64,000 nucleotides of DNA from Brevibacillus ruminantium (GCF_023746555.1 NZ_CP098755.1:958001-1022000); one strand, 5' to 3'; positions 1 through 10,200 are shown, numbered from the stretch's first letter. The notes: generated by a model not told the origin, from the sequence alone. Numbers and translations: made by a program.

Positions 1-1203
1 GGCTCTTTGGGCTCGCTGCTCCAGCCATACAGCTATCTGTCGGGAGATAAAAAAGTGAAGCTGGCGCTGTACAAGGGCAATCAGCTCGTCTATTCCAGCG
101 GGCAGGAGCTCACAGGGCCGAGCAATATAGGGGAGCCGCCAGAGAACGGCAATCGTCTGGTATCGATTCAAAAAGCAGAGGGGCGCACCTATGTCATGGT
201 GTCGGGAAAGCTTCCAGAGCCCTATGAGGTTTATACCTTGGTCTACCTTTTTGATACGAGCGAAGCCATCACTGCCTGGGAACAGATGAAAAACATGCTC
301 TTCGTTGCGGGACTGCTTCTCTCCTGTCTGTTTGCTTGCGGCCTTTTGATCTTGTTGAATCGGATCTTCCAGCCGCTCGCGCAGATTTCTCAAACCTCCC
401 GCAATATCGCAGCAGGTGCCTATGAGACCAGACTTCCGGTATCCGGTCATGATGAGCTTTCGGAAATGGCACAGAGCTTCAATCATATGGCGGAAGAAAT
501 TCAAAGTCAGATACACCAGCTGGCAAAAGCGGCAGAACAGAAGCAGCAATTTGTCGATAATCTGGCCCACGAACTCCGGACTCCTCTGACCGCGATATAC
601 GGATATGCGGAATATATCCAGAAAGTCGCCCGTACTGAGGAGGACAAACTGTTTGCAACAAACTACATCATGTCAGAAAGTCGCAGGCTTCAGAATATCG
701 CGTATCGTTTGCTGGATTTAGCAACGCTTCGTGAAAATAAGCTGGAGCAAAGTCGCGTCCGAATGGAAGAGCTCGTTGGCGGAGTTGAGCGAGCGATGTC
801 GATAAAGGCTGCTGAACGGAATGTCCAGATTCGCTATGAGTGCCGCTTCGATACGTTGTTTTGCGACCCTGATCTGATGCATATCCTGCTCGTCAACTTG
901 ATTGACAATGCACTGAAAGCATGTCATCCCGGTGGACTCATCCAGCTTGTCGCTGATCTGGAGAATGGTCATCAGGTGATCGCGGTCCAGGATAATGGAA
1001 AGGGGATGACGGAGGAACATCTCGCCCATATTACCGAGGCATTTTATCGGGTAGATCCTTCCCGCAGTCGAGCGGGCGGCGGAGCGGGCTTGGGTTTGAG
1101 CCTTTGCCAGCAAATCGCGGACAATCACGGGGCAAAGCTGAGCTTTTCATCTGAGCCGGGTAAAGGTACTACCGCCAAAATAACGTTTGCCATCCGTTCC
1201 TGA
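1..1203 (+). CDS. Sensor histidine kinase, 3' part (5' end outside window)
   Basis: The frame is open from base 1, so the N-terminus and probably a first membrane segment are missing. What remains (400 residues) has an extracellular stretch, a membrane helix at about residues 101-122, a HAMP linker, a HisKA domain with the phospho-accepting His in HELRTPL at about residue 190, and a HATPase_c domain with N box NLIDNALKAC, G1 box DNGKGM and G2 box GLGLSL. All catalytic boxes look intact. A class I, PhoR/BaeS-like kinase, it would sense an external signal and phosphorylate a response regulator. In this layout its partner is normally encoded just upstream, outside the window; this is inference. 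A strong terminator follows directly, so it ends its transcription unit. Confidence 0.9.
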   Translation, partial: GSLGSLLQPYSYLSGDKKVKLALYKGNQLVYSSGQELTGPSNIGEPPENGNRLVSIQKAEGRTYVMVSGKLPEPYEVYTLVYLFDTSEAITAWEQMKNMLFVAGLLLSCLFACGLLILLNRIFQPLAQISQTSRNIAAGAYETRLPVSGHDELSEMAQSFNHMAEEIQSQIHQLAKAAEQKQQFVDNLAHELRTPLTAIYGYAEYIQKVARTEEDKLFATNYIMSESRRLQNIAYRLLDLATLRENKLEQSRVRMEELVGGVERAMSIKAAERNVQIRYECRFDTLFCDPDLMHILLVNLIDNALKACHPGGLIQLVADLENGHQVIAVQDNGKGMTEEHLAHITEAFYRVDPSRSRAGGGAGLGLSLCQQIADNHGAKLSFSSEPGKGTTAKITFAIRS

Positions 1204-1225
1204 TCTGTCACGCTGTTTTAGGAAT

Positions 1226-1278
1226 CCCAAGGCAAAAACGATCCCCAGACGAAATATGGGGATCGTTTTTGCCTTGGG
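1226..1278 (+). terminator. Rho-independent, probably bidirectional terminator
   Basis: A perfect 21-bp inverted repeat (1226-1246 with 1258-1278) has an 11-nt loop. The functional core is CGATCCCC / GGGGATCG followed by TTTTT, and the matching A tract on the left makes it look bidirectional. It ends the sensor kinase gene. Confidence 0.85.
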
Positions 1279-1484
1279 AAACACCCTGTTCAGAAATCAT
1301 TCAGCGTGAAGATTTAAAATAGGATGTCTTACTCATTAGGATTTTGATGGTAGATAGAAAGGGTGTATATTTAACTATGACAAATACTCCCGCCAGTTGA
1401 GTTTCAGAGGCGGCAGGACGGGGGATGGTTTTTCTTCAGGTATTTCACCTGATGAGTCAGATTGAACATTGGAAAGCCGGGTGA

Positions 1485-3905
1485 ATGGAATTGCATCATC
1501 AGATACATGGAACCTATGACAATTTGCTGGTTATCCTGTCTTACTTAATCGCTGTCACTGCTTCTTATTCCGCTTTGAACCTGGCGGGAAGAGTAAATAT
1601 GAGCAAAGGAAGACACAGGCTGCTTTGGCTGATCTTTGGAGCTGCCTCCATGGGGCTGGGCATCTGGTCCATGCATTTCGTCGGAATGCTGGCGCTCACT
1701 TTGCCCATAAAGGTTTATTACAATATCGAGCTGGTTGTCGTATCCGTACTCCTGGCGGTTCTGGTGTCAGGGATTGCTCTGCTGACGGTAACGAGAAATG
1801 AACTGGGATTCAAAGAGCTGATCTCTGCCGGTATCCTTATGGCAGCCGGAATATCGGGCATGCACTATACAGGAATGGCAGCAATGATTATCGGGATTAC
1901 CTATGATCCATACATCGTCGCATTGTCCATCGTCATTGCGGCAACTGCCTCACTCGCAGCCCTGTGGCTTCTGTTTTATTTTCGCAAAGATCAATCTCGC
2001 TTTGCCTATCTGTACAAACTGGGGAGCGCGCTTATTATGGGAGCCGCGATTGCGGGTATGCATTATACAGGAATGTATGCCGCACAGTTTCATACTGATG
2101 GGTTCATCCCGGGCAGTACAGATATGAATATTGAGACGGAAACCCTGGCTTATATCATCGTGGTTGCCACCTTTCTGCTCCTCGGTGTCACCTTGTTTGG
2201 CGTATTTATCAACAAGCGCTTTTCTCAAAAGGATTCCGTGATTCAGGAGAATGAAAGCTGGTATCTCTCTTTGTATCAAAATATTGAATACGGCATTATT
2301 TCGATTAATACGGAAGGTACGATCATGAACATGAATCCTGCCGTCGCGATGATTGGGGGATTTCGGACAGAAGAATACATCAACCGGCACATTTCCGAAA
2401 TCGGACGAATGATTGCAGAGGAAGAGCAGGAAAAAACGAACCAAAACAATTTTGAGACGGCCATAATACGACCGGACGGCAAACGTGTCGAACTGAGTGT
2501 TATCAAAGTGCCTGTGGAAATTCAAGATGAAGTGGTTGGTAGTCATATCATCATAAAGGATATAACGGAAGAGAATAAAGTGAAAGAGAAAATCAAACAT
2601 CAGGCGTATCATGATGATTTGACAGGCTTGCCGAATCGAAGAAAATTTAACGAGATTCTCACCCAAGCCATTGAGCAGTATGAGCAGGACAAGACTTCCT
2701 ACTTTGCCGTCATGATGTTGGATATCGATCGCTTTAAAATGATAAACGACTCTCTCGGACACACATACGGCGATATTTTTTTGCAAGGCGTAAGCGATCG
2801 AATCACGAAGAGTGCAGAAGGGTACAAAGCGACAGTTGCCCGCCTGGGCGGAGATGAATTTACCATTATCTGCGAGACGGATGCGGATGGAACAGAGGCT
2901 CAGAGTTTGGCTGAACAGATTATCAGCGCGCTGAAGGTTCCTTTCCATTTGAAAGATAGCGAGTTTTACATCTCGGCAAGTATCGGTACAGCCTTGTTCC
3001 CCGTGCATGGAAAGGATTCAGTTGAACTGCTGAAAAAAGCAGATGCAGCTATGTATGAAGTGAAAAAGCAAGGCAAAAACGGCCATCAATTTTACACGCC
3101 GGAGCTTGAAGACCAACTGATCACAAACATTGAACTGGAAACGGATTTGCGGAAAGCGATCGAACGCAACGAACTGGTCGTCTACTATCAACCTCAATTT
3201 CATGCGGAAAATAACCGGATGATTGGCGTAGAAGCACTGGTGAGATGGAACCATCCGACAAAAGGGATGCTGTCACCGGGCTTGTTTATTCCCATCGCGG
3301 AAGAGACGGGCATGATTTTTGAGATTGGGACATGGGTTTTACGTGAAGCGTGCAGACAAATGAAGCTGTGGCATGAGCACGGAGGTCCATTGATTCCGGT
3401 TTCGGTAAACTTGTCTTCTCAGCAATTTCATCAGTCGAACCTGGTAGCGTACATCAAAAATATTCTGGAGGAAACCGGACTGGAACCCAAATATTTGGAG
3501 TTGGAAATCACGGAGAGCATGATGATGGACCCTGCCGTCTCGATCAGTATCCTGCAGGAGCTGAACAAAATCGGGATTCGGATCAGCCTGGATGACTTTG
3601 GCACGGGATACAGCTCCCTTAGCTATTTGAAAAAGTTCCCGATCCACAAATTGAAGATTGACCGATCCTTTATCACCGATATTTCCATAAGCAATAGCGA
3701 TAAAGCGATTGTGGCTACCATTATCTCCATGGCCCAGAATCTAAAATTGGATGTGATTGCGGAGGGCATCGAAACAAAGGATCAGCTTGACGTTCTTACG
3801 AAAAATGACTGCAAGGAAATTCAAGGCTACTATTTCAGCAAGCCATTGTCAGCGGAGGAAGTGGAAAAGTCATTTTTCGAGCCATCCAGAATAAAGGGCT
3901 TGTAA
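1485..3905 (+). CDS. MHYT-PAS-GGDEF-EAL cyclic-di-GMP signalling protein
   Basis: An 806-residue membrane protein. The N-terminal quarter is an MHYT sensor: about seven membrane helices with three M-H-[FY]-x-G-M motifs (MHFVGM, MHYTGM twice), a family proposed to bind copper and sense diatomic gases. A PAS domain follows (about 262-370), then GGDEF with the signature intact at 455-459, then EAL (EAL at 583-585). The EAL domain keeps the residues expected of an active phosphodiesterase: the downstream Asn (SVNLSS), ITES, DDFGTGYSS, LKIDRSFI and AEGIET. No RxxD inhibitory site lies before GGDEF. It may therefore make and degrade c-di-GMP, or use GGDEF to regulate EAL; direction is not decidable from sequence. 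It sits upstream of a c-di-GMP riboswitch and surface genes. The ATG at 1485 has only a weak ribosome site. Confidence 0.93.
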   Translation: MELHHQIHGTYDNLLVILSYLIAVTASYSALNLAGRVNMSKGRHRLLWLIFGAASMGLGIWSMHFVGMLALTLPIKVYYNIELVVVSVLLAVLVSGIALLTVTRNELGFKELISAGILMAAGISGMHYTGMAAMIIGITYDPYIVALSIVIAATASLAALWLLFYFRKDQSRFAYLYKLGSALIMGAAIAGMHYTGMYAAQFHTDGFIPGSTDMNIETETLAYIIVVATFLLLGVTLFGVFINKRFSQKDSVIQENESWYLSLYQNIEYGIISINTEGTIMNMNPAVAMIGGFRTEEYINRHISEIGRMIAEEEQEKTNQNNFETAIIRPDGKRVELSVIKVPVEIQDEVVGSHIIIKDITEENKVKEKIKHQAYHDDLTGLPNRRKFNEILTQAIEQYEQDKTSYFAVMMLDIDRFKMINDSLGHTYGDIFLQGVSDRITKSAEGYKATVARLGGDEFTIICETDADGTEAQSLAEQIISALKVPFHLKDSEFYISASIGTALFPVHGKDSVELLKKADAAMYEVKKQGKNGHQFYTPELEDQLITNIELETDLRKAIERNELVVYYQPQFHAENNRMIGVEALVRWNHPTKGMLSPGLFIPIAEETGMIFEIGTWVLREACRQMKLWHEHGGPLIPVSVNLSSQQFHQSNLVAYIKNILEETGLEPKYLELEITESMMMDPAVSISILQELNKIGIRISLDDFGTGYSSLSYLKKFPIHKLKIDRSFITDISISNSDKAIVATIISMAQNLKLDVIAEGIETKDQLDVLTKNDCKEIQGYYFSKPLSAEEVEKSFFEPSRIKGL

Positions 3906-4121
3906 ACGGAAGTTCCAAATTTTAAAACGTATGGAAAACAATTGAAAATGAAGGTAAAATGAGGAGAATCTCATTCTGGCTGCAACAGTAGTGCTAGCGA
4001 TATTCGTCGTATTGCGAATGTTCATTCCAATCATAGTGTGAAGGGGGCATAACGATTGTTGATTTCTGTTGTCCGGCCAGTAGGGGAGAAGTAACGTTTG
4101 GATCGTAGAGGGGAGAGGGCC

Positions 4122-5264
4122 TTGAAAGCAATTATTGTGGATGATGAGCGGCTTGCTTTAAAGAAAATGGAGAATCTGCTGCGCGAACAAGTGGACTTGG
4201 ACGGCCGTATCGAGTTGATCGGTACATACAATAATGCGCACGCAGCCTTGGAAGCAGCCAGACGGGAAGAGGTGGACCTGGCTTTTTTGGATATCGAGAT
4301 GCCGGAGATTAACGGCTTTGAATTAGCCGAGCAACTGCTGAAGATTCACCCCTGTCTTTCGATTATCTTTGTAACCGCTTATCAGGAATATGCAGTCAAA
4401 GCATTTGAAATGAACGCGCTTGATTATTTGATGAAGCCTGTCCATCACAGCAGGTTGACCGTGACCCTGCAGCGATTTATGGCCTCCAAAGAAAAAACAG
4501 CAAGAAGCACCGAGGAAGCCAAAAAAGCGATGCTCTGCTGCATGCAAAGATTACATTATCAGGATACGCAGGGAAGGACACAGTCGTTCCCGTGGAAAAC
4601 ACTGAAGGCACCGGAGCTCTTTGCTTATCTCGTGTTTCATCGGGATAAAACGGTGAGTAAACAGATTCTGATCGATTTGCTGTGGCCCGACTATGACACC
4701 GAGAGAGCGACCACTCAGCTGCATACGGCCATCTACCAGATTCGGAAGATCATCAAGACGGCTGGGCTCGAATTGTCGATCAAGTATATGGATGAAGGGT
4801 ATCGCTTGGTCTGGGGAGAGGAAAAGCTGGATGTGGACGAGTGGGAAAACGGTGTGCGCCAGGCTCCACCTGTTATGCCTGAGACACTGGATCAGCATCT
4901 GGCGATCATGGCATTATACACCGGCAACTACCTGGAAGAGCATCGATACATCTGGGCGGACTACGAGCAGGAACGGATGCGCTTGATCTGGCTGCAGCAT
5001 GTCAAGCAAATCGCGGAGTGCTTCAAAACGCTTGGACGACATACCGAGGCCATCATGCTGTATCAAAAGATCAGGGAAACTTGCCCCGATCTGGAGGATG
5101 GGTATTTTGAGCTGATGAAAATGTATGCGGCGATGAATCATCAGGGTGAGGTCAGGAAACAATTTCAACTCATTTCAAACAGGTTGAAAGAGGAGTTTGA
5201 CGTTTCGCCCAGCAAAGAATTGATCGATTGGTATGAGCAGTGGAAACCGGGGATGAAAGAGTAA
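4122..5264 (+). CDS. SARP-type response regulator (REC + winged helix + BTAD)
   Basis: A cytoplasmic response regulator of about 380 residues. The REC domain has the acidic pair in IIVDDERLAL, the phospho-acceptor Asp in LAFLDIEMP and the conserved Lys in MKPVH. An OmpR-like winged helix follows (TLKAPELFAYLVF through YRLVWGEE), then a helical BTAD domain. This is the SARP/DnrI architecture fused to a receiver. I chose the TTG at 4122 because GAGGGGA lies seven bases before it and the protein then starts directly with the REC strand; an in-frame TTG at 4098 has no such site. It ends 29 bases before the sortase gene on the same strand, so the two are probably co-transcribed and this regulator probably controls sortase or adhesin expression (inference). 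The cognate kinase is not obvious here. Confidence 0.88.
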   Translation: MKAIIVDDERLALKKMENLLREQVDLDGRIELIGTYNNAHAALEAARREEVDLAFLDIEMPEINGFELAEQLLKIHPCLSIIFVTAYQEYAVKAFEMNALDYLMKPVHHSRLTVTLQRFMASKEKTARSTEEAKKAMLCCMQRLHYQDTQGRTQSFPWKTLKAPELFAYLVFHRDKTVSKQILIDLLWPDYDTERATTQLHTAIYQIRKIIKTAGLELSIKYMDEGYRLVWGEEKLDVDEWENGVRQAPPVMPETLDQHLAIMALYTGNYLEEHRYIWADYEQERMRLIWLQHVKQIAECFKTLGRHTEAIMLYQKIRETCPDLEDGYFELMKMYAAMNHQGEVRKQFQLISNRLKEEFDVSPSKELIDWYEQWKPGMKE

Positions 5265-5293
5265 GGGAATCGGGGGAGGGGAGCGAACAAACG

Positions 5294-5974
5294 ATGAAGA
5301 CGAAACTCGTATCCACTCTGCTTATTCTTACCGGGATTGTGATTCTGTTTTTCCCGAAGCTGTCGGAGCTGTACTATGACTATCAGCAACAAAAGCTGGT
5401 CAGGGAATGGCAGAGCACCATGGAAAACATTCATAACGGGGATGAACCCGCACAAGCCATACAGGCAGCCACGAATACATCCGGTGACGTTCACGATGGT
5501 GACGTGCAACAGGAGGGAGCAAAAGAGTCCCAGGAGACAGAACTAGATTTCAGCAGTTATCCCGGCATGGAAGGCATCCTGATGATCGAAAAAATCAATT
5601 TGAAACTGCCGATTCTGCATGGCGCCACCGATAAAAATATGAAAACGACCGTCGCCAGTATCGCCAATACCGGGAAGGCCGGAGAGATCGGTAACTATGC
5701 GATAGCCGGACATCGCAACTACACGTATGGACGAAACTTTAACCGGCTGGATGAATTGGAGCAAAGCGATACGATCATCGTAGATAGCGGAGAAGGCCAG
5801 TTTGAATATACGGTCACAGAGAAGCTGTATGTAAAGCCGGAAGAAGTCTGGGTGTTGGAGGCAAATAACGTCGATCGAGAAATCACGCTGATCACCTGCC
5901 ATCCCATGGAAAACCCGACGCATCGGCTGATTATCAAAGGCAAAGTCATTGATGGTCAGAAAAATGTCGAATAA
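5294..5974 (+). CDS. Class D sortase
   Basis: A 226-residue sortase with one N-terminal membrane helix (residues about 5-20), a variable linker and a C-terminal beta-barrel. Catalytic residues are visible: His at about 140 (AGHRNYTYGR), Cys at about 202 in LITCHP, and Arg at about 211 in HRLIIKG. Family function is to cleave LPXTG-like motifs outside the membrane and attach the protein to the cell wall or to another protein. The adhesin 1.3 kb downstream ends in LPKTG, a hydrophobic helix and a basic tail, so it is the obvious substrate. The start chosen is the ATG at 5294 after GGGGAGGGG; an earlier in-frame ATG at 5240 overlaps the regulator gene and would add a hydrophilic extension. Confidence 0.92.
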   Translation: MKTKLVSTLLILTGIVILFFPKLSELYYDYQQQKLVREWQSTMENIHNGDEPAQAIQAATNTSGDVHDGDVQQEGAKESQETELDFSSYPGMEGILMIEKINLKLPILHGATDKNMKTTVASIANTGKAGEIGNYAIAGHRNYTYGRNFNRLDELEQSDTIIVDSGEGQFEYTVTEKLYVKPEEVWVLEANNVDREITLITCHPMENPTHRLIIKGKVIDGQKNVE

Positions 5975-5989
5975 GAGAGAGAAAAGAGA

Positions 5990-6018
5990 TTCACATTTTG
6001 GACGAGCTGTATTACACT
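5990..6018 (+). promoter_or_regulatory. Possible sigma-A promoter for the riboswitch transcript
   Basis: TTCACA and TACACT are separated by 17 bases, about 30 bases before the aptamer begins. The match is moderate (5/6 and 4/6). Confidence 0.4.
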
Positions 6019-6047
6019 GGAAGTAGAAAATAAAAAAATACATCGGA

Positions 6048-6148
6048 TAACTTTCAACCGATAAAGGCAAATCTAATGAAAATTAGAGACGCAAAGCTAT
6101 AGGGCCTTCCTTAATTTGATTAAGATGGCAGCCAGTTACCGAAAGGAG
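6048..6148 (+). ncRNA. GEMM-I (c-di-GMP-I) riboswitch
   Basis: The conserved GEMM-I landmarks appear in order. AAAGGCAAA (about 6063-6070) is followed by a TCTAAT/ATTAGA hairpin with a GAAA loop and by GACGCAAAGC (6088-6097). A variable second stem comes next, then the terminal block GGCAGCCAGTTACCGA (6127-6142). This is the order in the well-known Vibrio Vc2 aptamer. The closing stem can form between CTTTC (6051-6055) and GAAAG (6141-6145). The latter is part of the ribosome binding site AAAGGAG (6142-6148) of the transglutaminase-like gene that starts at 6159. Ligand binding would therefore be expected to hide the ribosome site, a translational OFF switch (inference). No terminator hairpin lies between aptamer and gene. 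Confidence 0.9.
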
Positions 6149-6158
6149 AGTTTTTTTT

Positions 6159-6962
6159 ATGTTCAAAAAACGCCTTGTGATGATGATGTCTGCTGTTTGT
6201 CTCTTGACTGCTCCCATGACGGCGCTGGCCGGTCCATCCACATCGCGTATTGATGCAAGCGAAGCGAGCAAAGGAATTGTAAAAATCGAAAAAGATCCTC
6301 AGAAACAAACAATCGAAAAAATTATGATCAGCAAAGGAAATCAACATTTTTATTACAGTGTCACCGACAACAACCGGTTTCCCCTGCAGTTGGGGGATGG
6401 TAAATATACAGTCACGCTGCTGGAAAACGTAGCAGGCAGCAACAAATATAGAATGGTAGAAAACAAAGAAGTAATCCGAAACGCTACTGACGAACAGACG
6501 GTTTTTCTTCAGCCGATTCAGATGATTTACTGGAACGACCAAATGAAGGCAATCACTAAAGCCAGGGAGCTGACCCAGGGCTTGCAGAGTGACAAAGACA
6601 AGATTGCAGCCGTTTACAATTTCATGATTCATAACATCAGCTACGACTTCGAGAAAGCCCAGCAGGTCACCAATGATTATCTCCCCTCGATTGAAGCGAC
6701 GATGAACGAATCAAAAGGGATTTGTTATGATTACTCAGCGCTATTTGCCGCCATGCTTCGCAGCCAGGGAATTCCCACCAAGCTGATAATGGGCCGCAAA
6801 CATGATATCAATCAATATCATGCCTGGAACGAGGTTTACCTGAAGGATACCAATGAATGGGTCTTTATCGATACGACCTATGATGCGGCTATGGTAAAAG
6901 GCGATACAAAACCGCTGATGATCAAAAATCGTCAAGATTATGTAACGGAAAAACAATTTTAG
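6159..6962 (+). CDS. Exported transglutaminase-like (TGc) cysteine enzyme
   Basis: A 267-residue protein with a classical signal peptide (basic start, hydrophobic core, ALAG-type cleavage near residue 25), so it acts outside the membrane. The C-terminal half is a transglutaminase/protease-like core with the full Cys-His-Asp triad: Cys about 189 in KGICYDYSALF, His about 221 in YHAWNEV, Asp about 238 in FIDTTYD. Family members cross-link proteins or act as peptidases; the sequence alone does not decide. It lies under a c-di-GMP riboswitch, between a sortase and a giant LPXTG adhesin. Attractive roles are cross-linking or proteolytic release of the adhesin, but both are inference. The ATG at 6159 follows AAAGGAG by ten bases. 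Confidence 0.9.
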   Translation: MFKKRLVMMMSAVCLLTAPMTALAGPSTSRIDASEASKGIVKIEKDPQKQTIEKIMISKGNQHFYYSVTDNNRFPLQLGDGKYTVTLLENVAGSNKYRMVENKEVIRNATDEQTVFLQPIQMIYWNDQMKAITKARELTQGLQSDKDKIAAVYNFMIHNISYDFEKAQQVTNDYLPSIEATMNESKGICYDYSALFAAMLRSQGIPTKLIMGRKHDINQYHAWNEVYLKDTNEWVFIDTTYDAAMVKGDTKPLMIKNRQDYVTEKQF

Positions 6963-6983
6963 ATCCCAAGTGTGAAAGCAACA

Positions 6984-7020
6984 ACCGCTCAATCTCCATG
7001 AAGGAGGTGGGCGGTTTTTT
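6984..7020 (+). terminator. Rho-independent terminator
   Basis: AACCGC pairs with GCGGTT around an inner CTCC/GGAG stem and is followed by a T run. It separates the riboswitch-controlled gene from the adhesin. Confidence 0.8.
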
Positions 7021-7033
7021 GGCGTCTCGGATA

Positions 7034-7063
7034 TTCAGAATAGATTCAGTTTGATCCTATATA
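7034..7063 (+). promoter_or_regulatory. Possible adhesin promoter and long untranslated leader
   Basis: TTCAGA (7034-7039) and TATATA (7058-7063), 18 bases apart, fit a sigma-A promoter. A start near 7070 would leave a leader of about 215 bases before the adhesin. No second GEMM aptamer, T-box or other leader I recognise is present between 7064 and 7286. Confidence 0.4.
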
Positions 7064-7286
7064 GTTTCCTTGATACACACCGAGCAGGTCGACAGCCAGA
7101 GAAAATACATCCCGATGCCAATCGCGCATGGGGAATGGAAAGGAGAGGGGCAGCAGATAAAGAGAGAATCGGTCCAGTTAGCGCCGGAAAAAAGTGAGCT
7201 CCGCACAAGGGCCAGCTTGCGATCCGGGACGTTTGCTGATTGGTGTGCTGTGCGAAACGTGCAAGTGAGACAATGGAAAAGGTGGG

Positions 7287-10200
7287 GTGAAGTTTCCAAG
7301 GATGAGGGAACTTAGAAAAGCGTATTATATTTTCATGGTGGCAGCGTTATTTCTGAACCTGTTCTTACCTACTTCATTGGCATTGGCGAATGGAAAGGGA
7401 AGCGTGCCGACAGCCTCTGTTCAGGAAAACGCTACGGAAGAAATCTCCGGTGGCGATGGGACAGAGATAGCTCCTGAAGGAGAGTCGGAAGCACCCGGAG
7501 GAGAGTCGGAAGCGCCTGGAAGCGAGACGGGAGAGCCTGGAAGCGAGACAGGAACACCTGGAGGCGAGACGGGAGAGCCCGGAAGCGAAACGGGAACACC
7601 TGGAGGCGAGACGGGAGAGCCCGGAAGCGAGACAGGAACACCTGGAAGCGAGACGGGAGAACCTGGAAGCGAGACAGGAACACCTGGAAGCGAGACGGGA
7701 ACACCTGGTAACCCAGAGGTGCCGCCCGGAGAGGTACCAGTTCCTCCGACTGTCCCTGAGGTTCCAGTTGTACCGCCTTCGGATGACAGTGATGGGAAGG
7801 AAATCAAGGATAACATCATCACGAGCGTGGCCGTAAAACAGAAAGACAAGAAAACTGGGGAGTACCTAGATATTTCAAAGGACGATATTCGAGCTGACAT
7901 CGGTGAAGAAGTACGAATCGAATATACGTGGGAACTAGGTGCAGACCACGGGTATAAAGCAGGGGCAACCTTTACCTTCAATCTCCCCGAAGAGTTTAAA
8001 ACCGAGCAGCCTTTGGATGGTATCCTTAAATTACAGGGTTATCCCGAGGGTGTAGGGACGTATGAAGTAACTCGCGCAGGGACAGTCACCTTCTACTTCA
8101 ATGAATACATTGAAGAAATATCAGGCGGTTACTTTGAGATCTGGAGAAGCTTTGACGAAAGTAAAATAACAGATGGTACGAAGCATCCCATCAAGTTTAC
8201 TTATGATGAAACCGTGATCCAGACCGTTCCCGTTCATTTCAAAAATAAAGGCGGCGAGATCAGCAAGAAAGGAACACCCAGGAACCAAAAGGGAACAGAA
8301 ACAGAAATGAACCCGAGCACCATCGACTGGGTTGTTAATTTTAACAAGGATGAAAGAACGATAAAAGGGGCAGTATTCCAGGATGAACTGCCGGACGGAC
8401 TTAAAATCGACCTGGCTTCGATTGAAGTGTATGAACTGTCCGTTGACCTGAATGGAAACGTGACAGTGGAAAAGGGCCCTCTGGATGAATACAAGGGCAA
8501 GGCAACTGTCACCGGAAACGGCTTCAAACTCGATTTCGGTACCATTGACAAGGCATTCCAGGTGAAATACACCACAGAGGTCGACCCGATCACCACTGCT
8601 CCTTACGAGGCAACCTTCCAAAATAAAGTGACGATCTCGGAAGACGGCGAGCCAAAATGGAACGCATATGACAAAGTCCGTGCGAAATTCAGCAAGCCGC
8701 TGGAAAAAACCGCCTCGTATAAGTTTGAACAGGATTCAACTACGCATGTCATTACCTGGACCATTCGATACAACTACAACGAGCAATCCATCCCACAAGA
8801 GAAAGCATGGATAAAAGATACATTCAGCAAGACTCTGCAAGAGCTGGACACGGAGTCTTTTGAAGTGTATGAAATGGTCATAAAGGATGACGGCAGCGCG
8901 GAACGGAAAACCTCCCAACCGCTGGTGAAGGGTACCGACTACATTGTCGATGACACTGTCGAGCATGGCTTCGATCTGAAGTTTCAGCAAGACATCAATT
9001 CAGCCTATGAAATTGTCTACAAGACAAAAGCCAAGGGTCGTGTCATTGATTCCCACAATGTAAATAATACGGTCGAGTTGGTAAGCGGTGAGAAGGCATC
9101 CAAGGATCAATGGATTCAGCAATTGGTCTTCTCGAAATGGGCTGACAAAGACAGGGACGTAAACTACGCCAAAAAAACCATTACGTGGCATATGAGTCTC
9201 AATGACGACAAGCAGGAGATGGAAAATGTCGTCATCATCGATGACTATGCCGGTGAGGGATTGGAGCTTATTCCCGGAACACTTTCGATCAGCGGATTAG
9301 AGAAGGGCGAAGATTATATACTGGAAGGTTATCGGGCCAATCCAGATGATCCGGAAGATTACACCAAGGGCTTTACCATTACGTTTCTTAAAAAGATAAC
9401 GACAAATCACTATATTACGTACGAAACATATTTTGACCCCAAAAAAGTAAACAAGAGTAAATACGTAAACAAAGCCTTGCTGAAGTGGACAGTGGATGGT
9501 AAGGAAGTCACAAAAAGGCAGGAAGCTTCCGTTGACGTAGACACCTACACACAGGATAACGGAAAGAAAACGGGAACCTATAATGCTGTGACGAAGGAAA
9601 TCACCTGGACCATCCATGTGAACTACAATCTGCACGAGATTAACAAAGCGGTGGTTGAGGACTACTACTCAGAAGGGCAAGACTTCGTGCAAGGCTCACT
9701 TGAGGTAAAACATCTGGAGCTTACAGGCGGTCGCGACGGAGTAAAGGTTGGGGATACCGTTCCGCAGGACGAATACGATTTCGTACAGTCGAAAAAGGAC
9801 GGGAAGGACGGCTTTAGCTTAACGTTCAAAAAGCCCATTGACACTGCCTATCAGATCACCTATAAAACAAGTCTGAATGGCAAGCCTGTGAAAAAGCAGT
9901 ACAACAACGATGCGATTCTGTACGAACAGTCCAATCCATCGGTTCTGTTATTTAAGAAGTCCGCTACGGTTTACCCTCAACACGGCGGAGAGTACCTGAA
10001 GAAAACAGGAACTTGGGATGAAGCAAAACAGTCCGACTATGCTGACTGGGAAGTGTACATCAACCGCAGTCAGTCCAAGATTGACGCTGGTGCGACGCTG
10101 ACCGATGCCTTGTCGGATAATCAAATCTTGCTTCCGGCCTCTTTCAAGCTGTATACGACCGTGGTCGACGAAAAAGGTAATCTGACGAAATTAGCCCTGG

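Noticed and set aside
1950..3008. 352-codon open frame on the minus strand
   Set aside because: Antisense to the PAS-GGDEF part of the MHYT protein, with no recognisable motif or ribosome site.
7070..7315. 81-codon frame upstream of and overlapping the adhesin start
   Set aside because: TTG start without a ribosome site and no family resemblance; kept only as a remark on the adhesin leader.
7518..7706. Regular repeats that might suggest a CRISPR array
   Set aside because: Units are contiguous 21-mers in frame with the adhesin, without spacers; no cas genes in the window.
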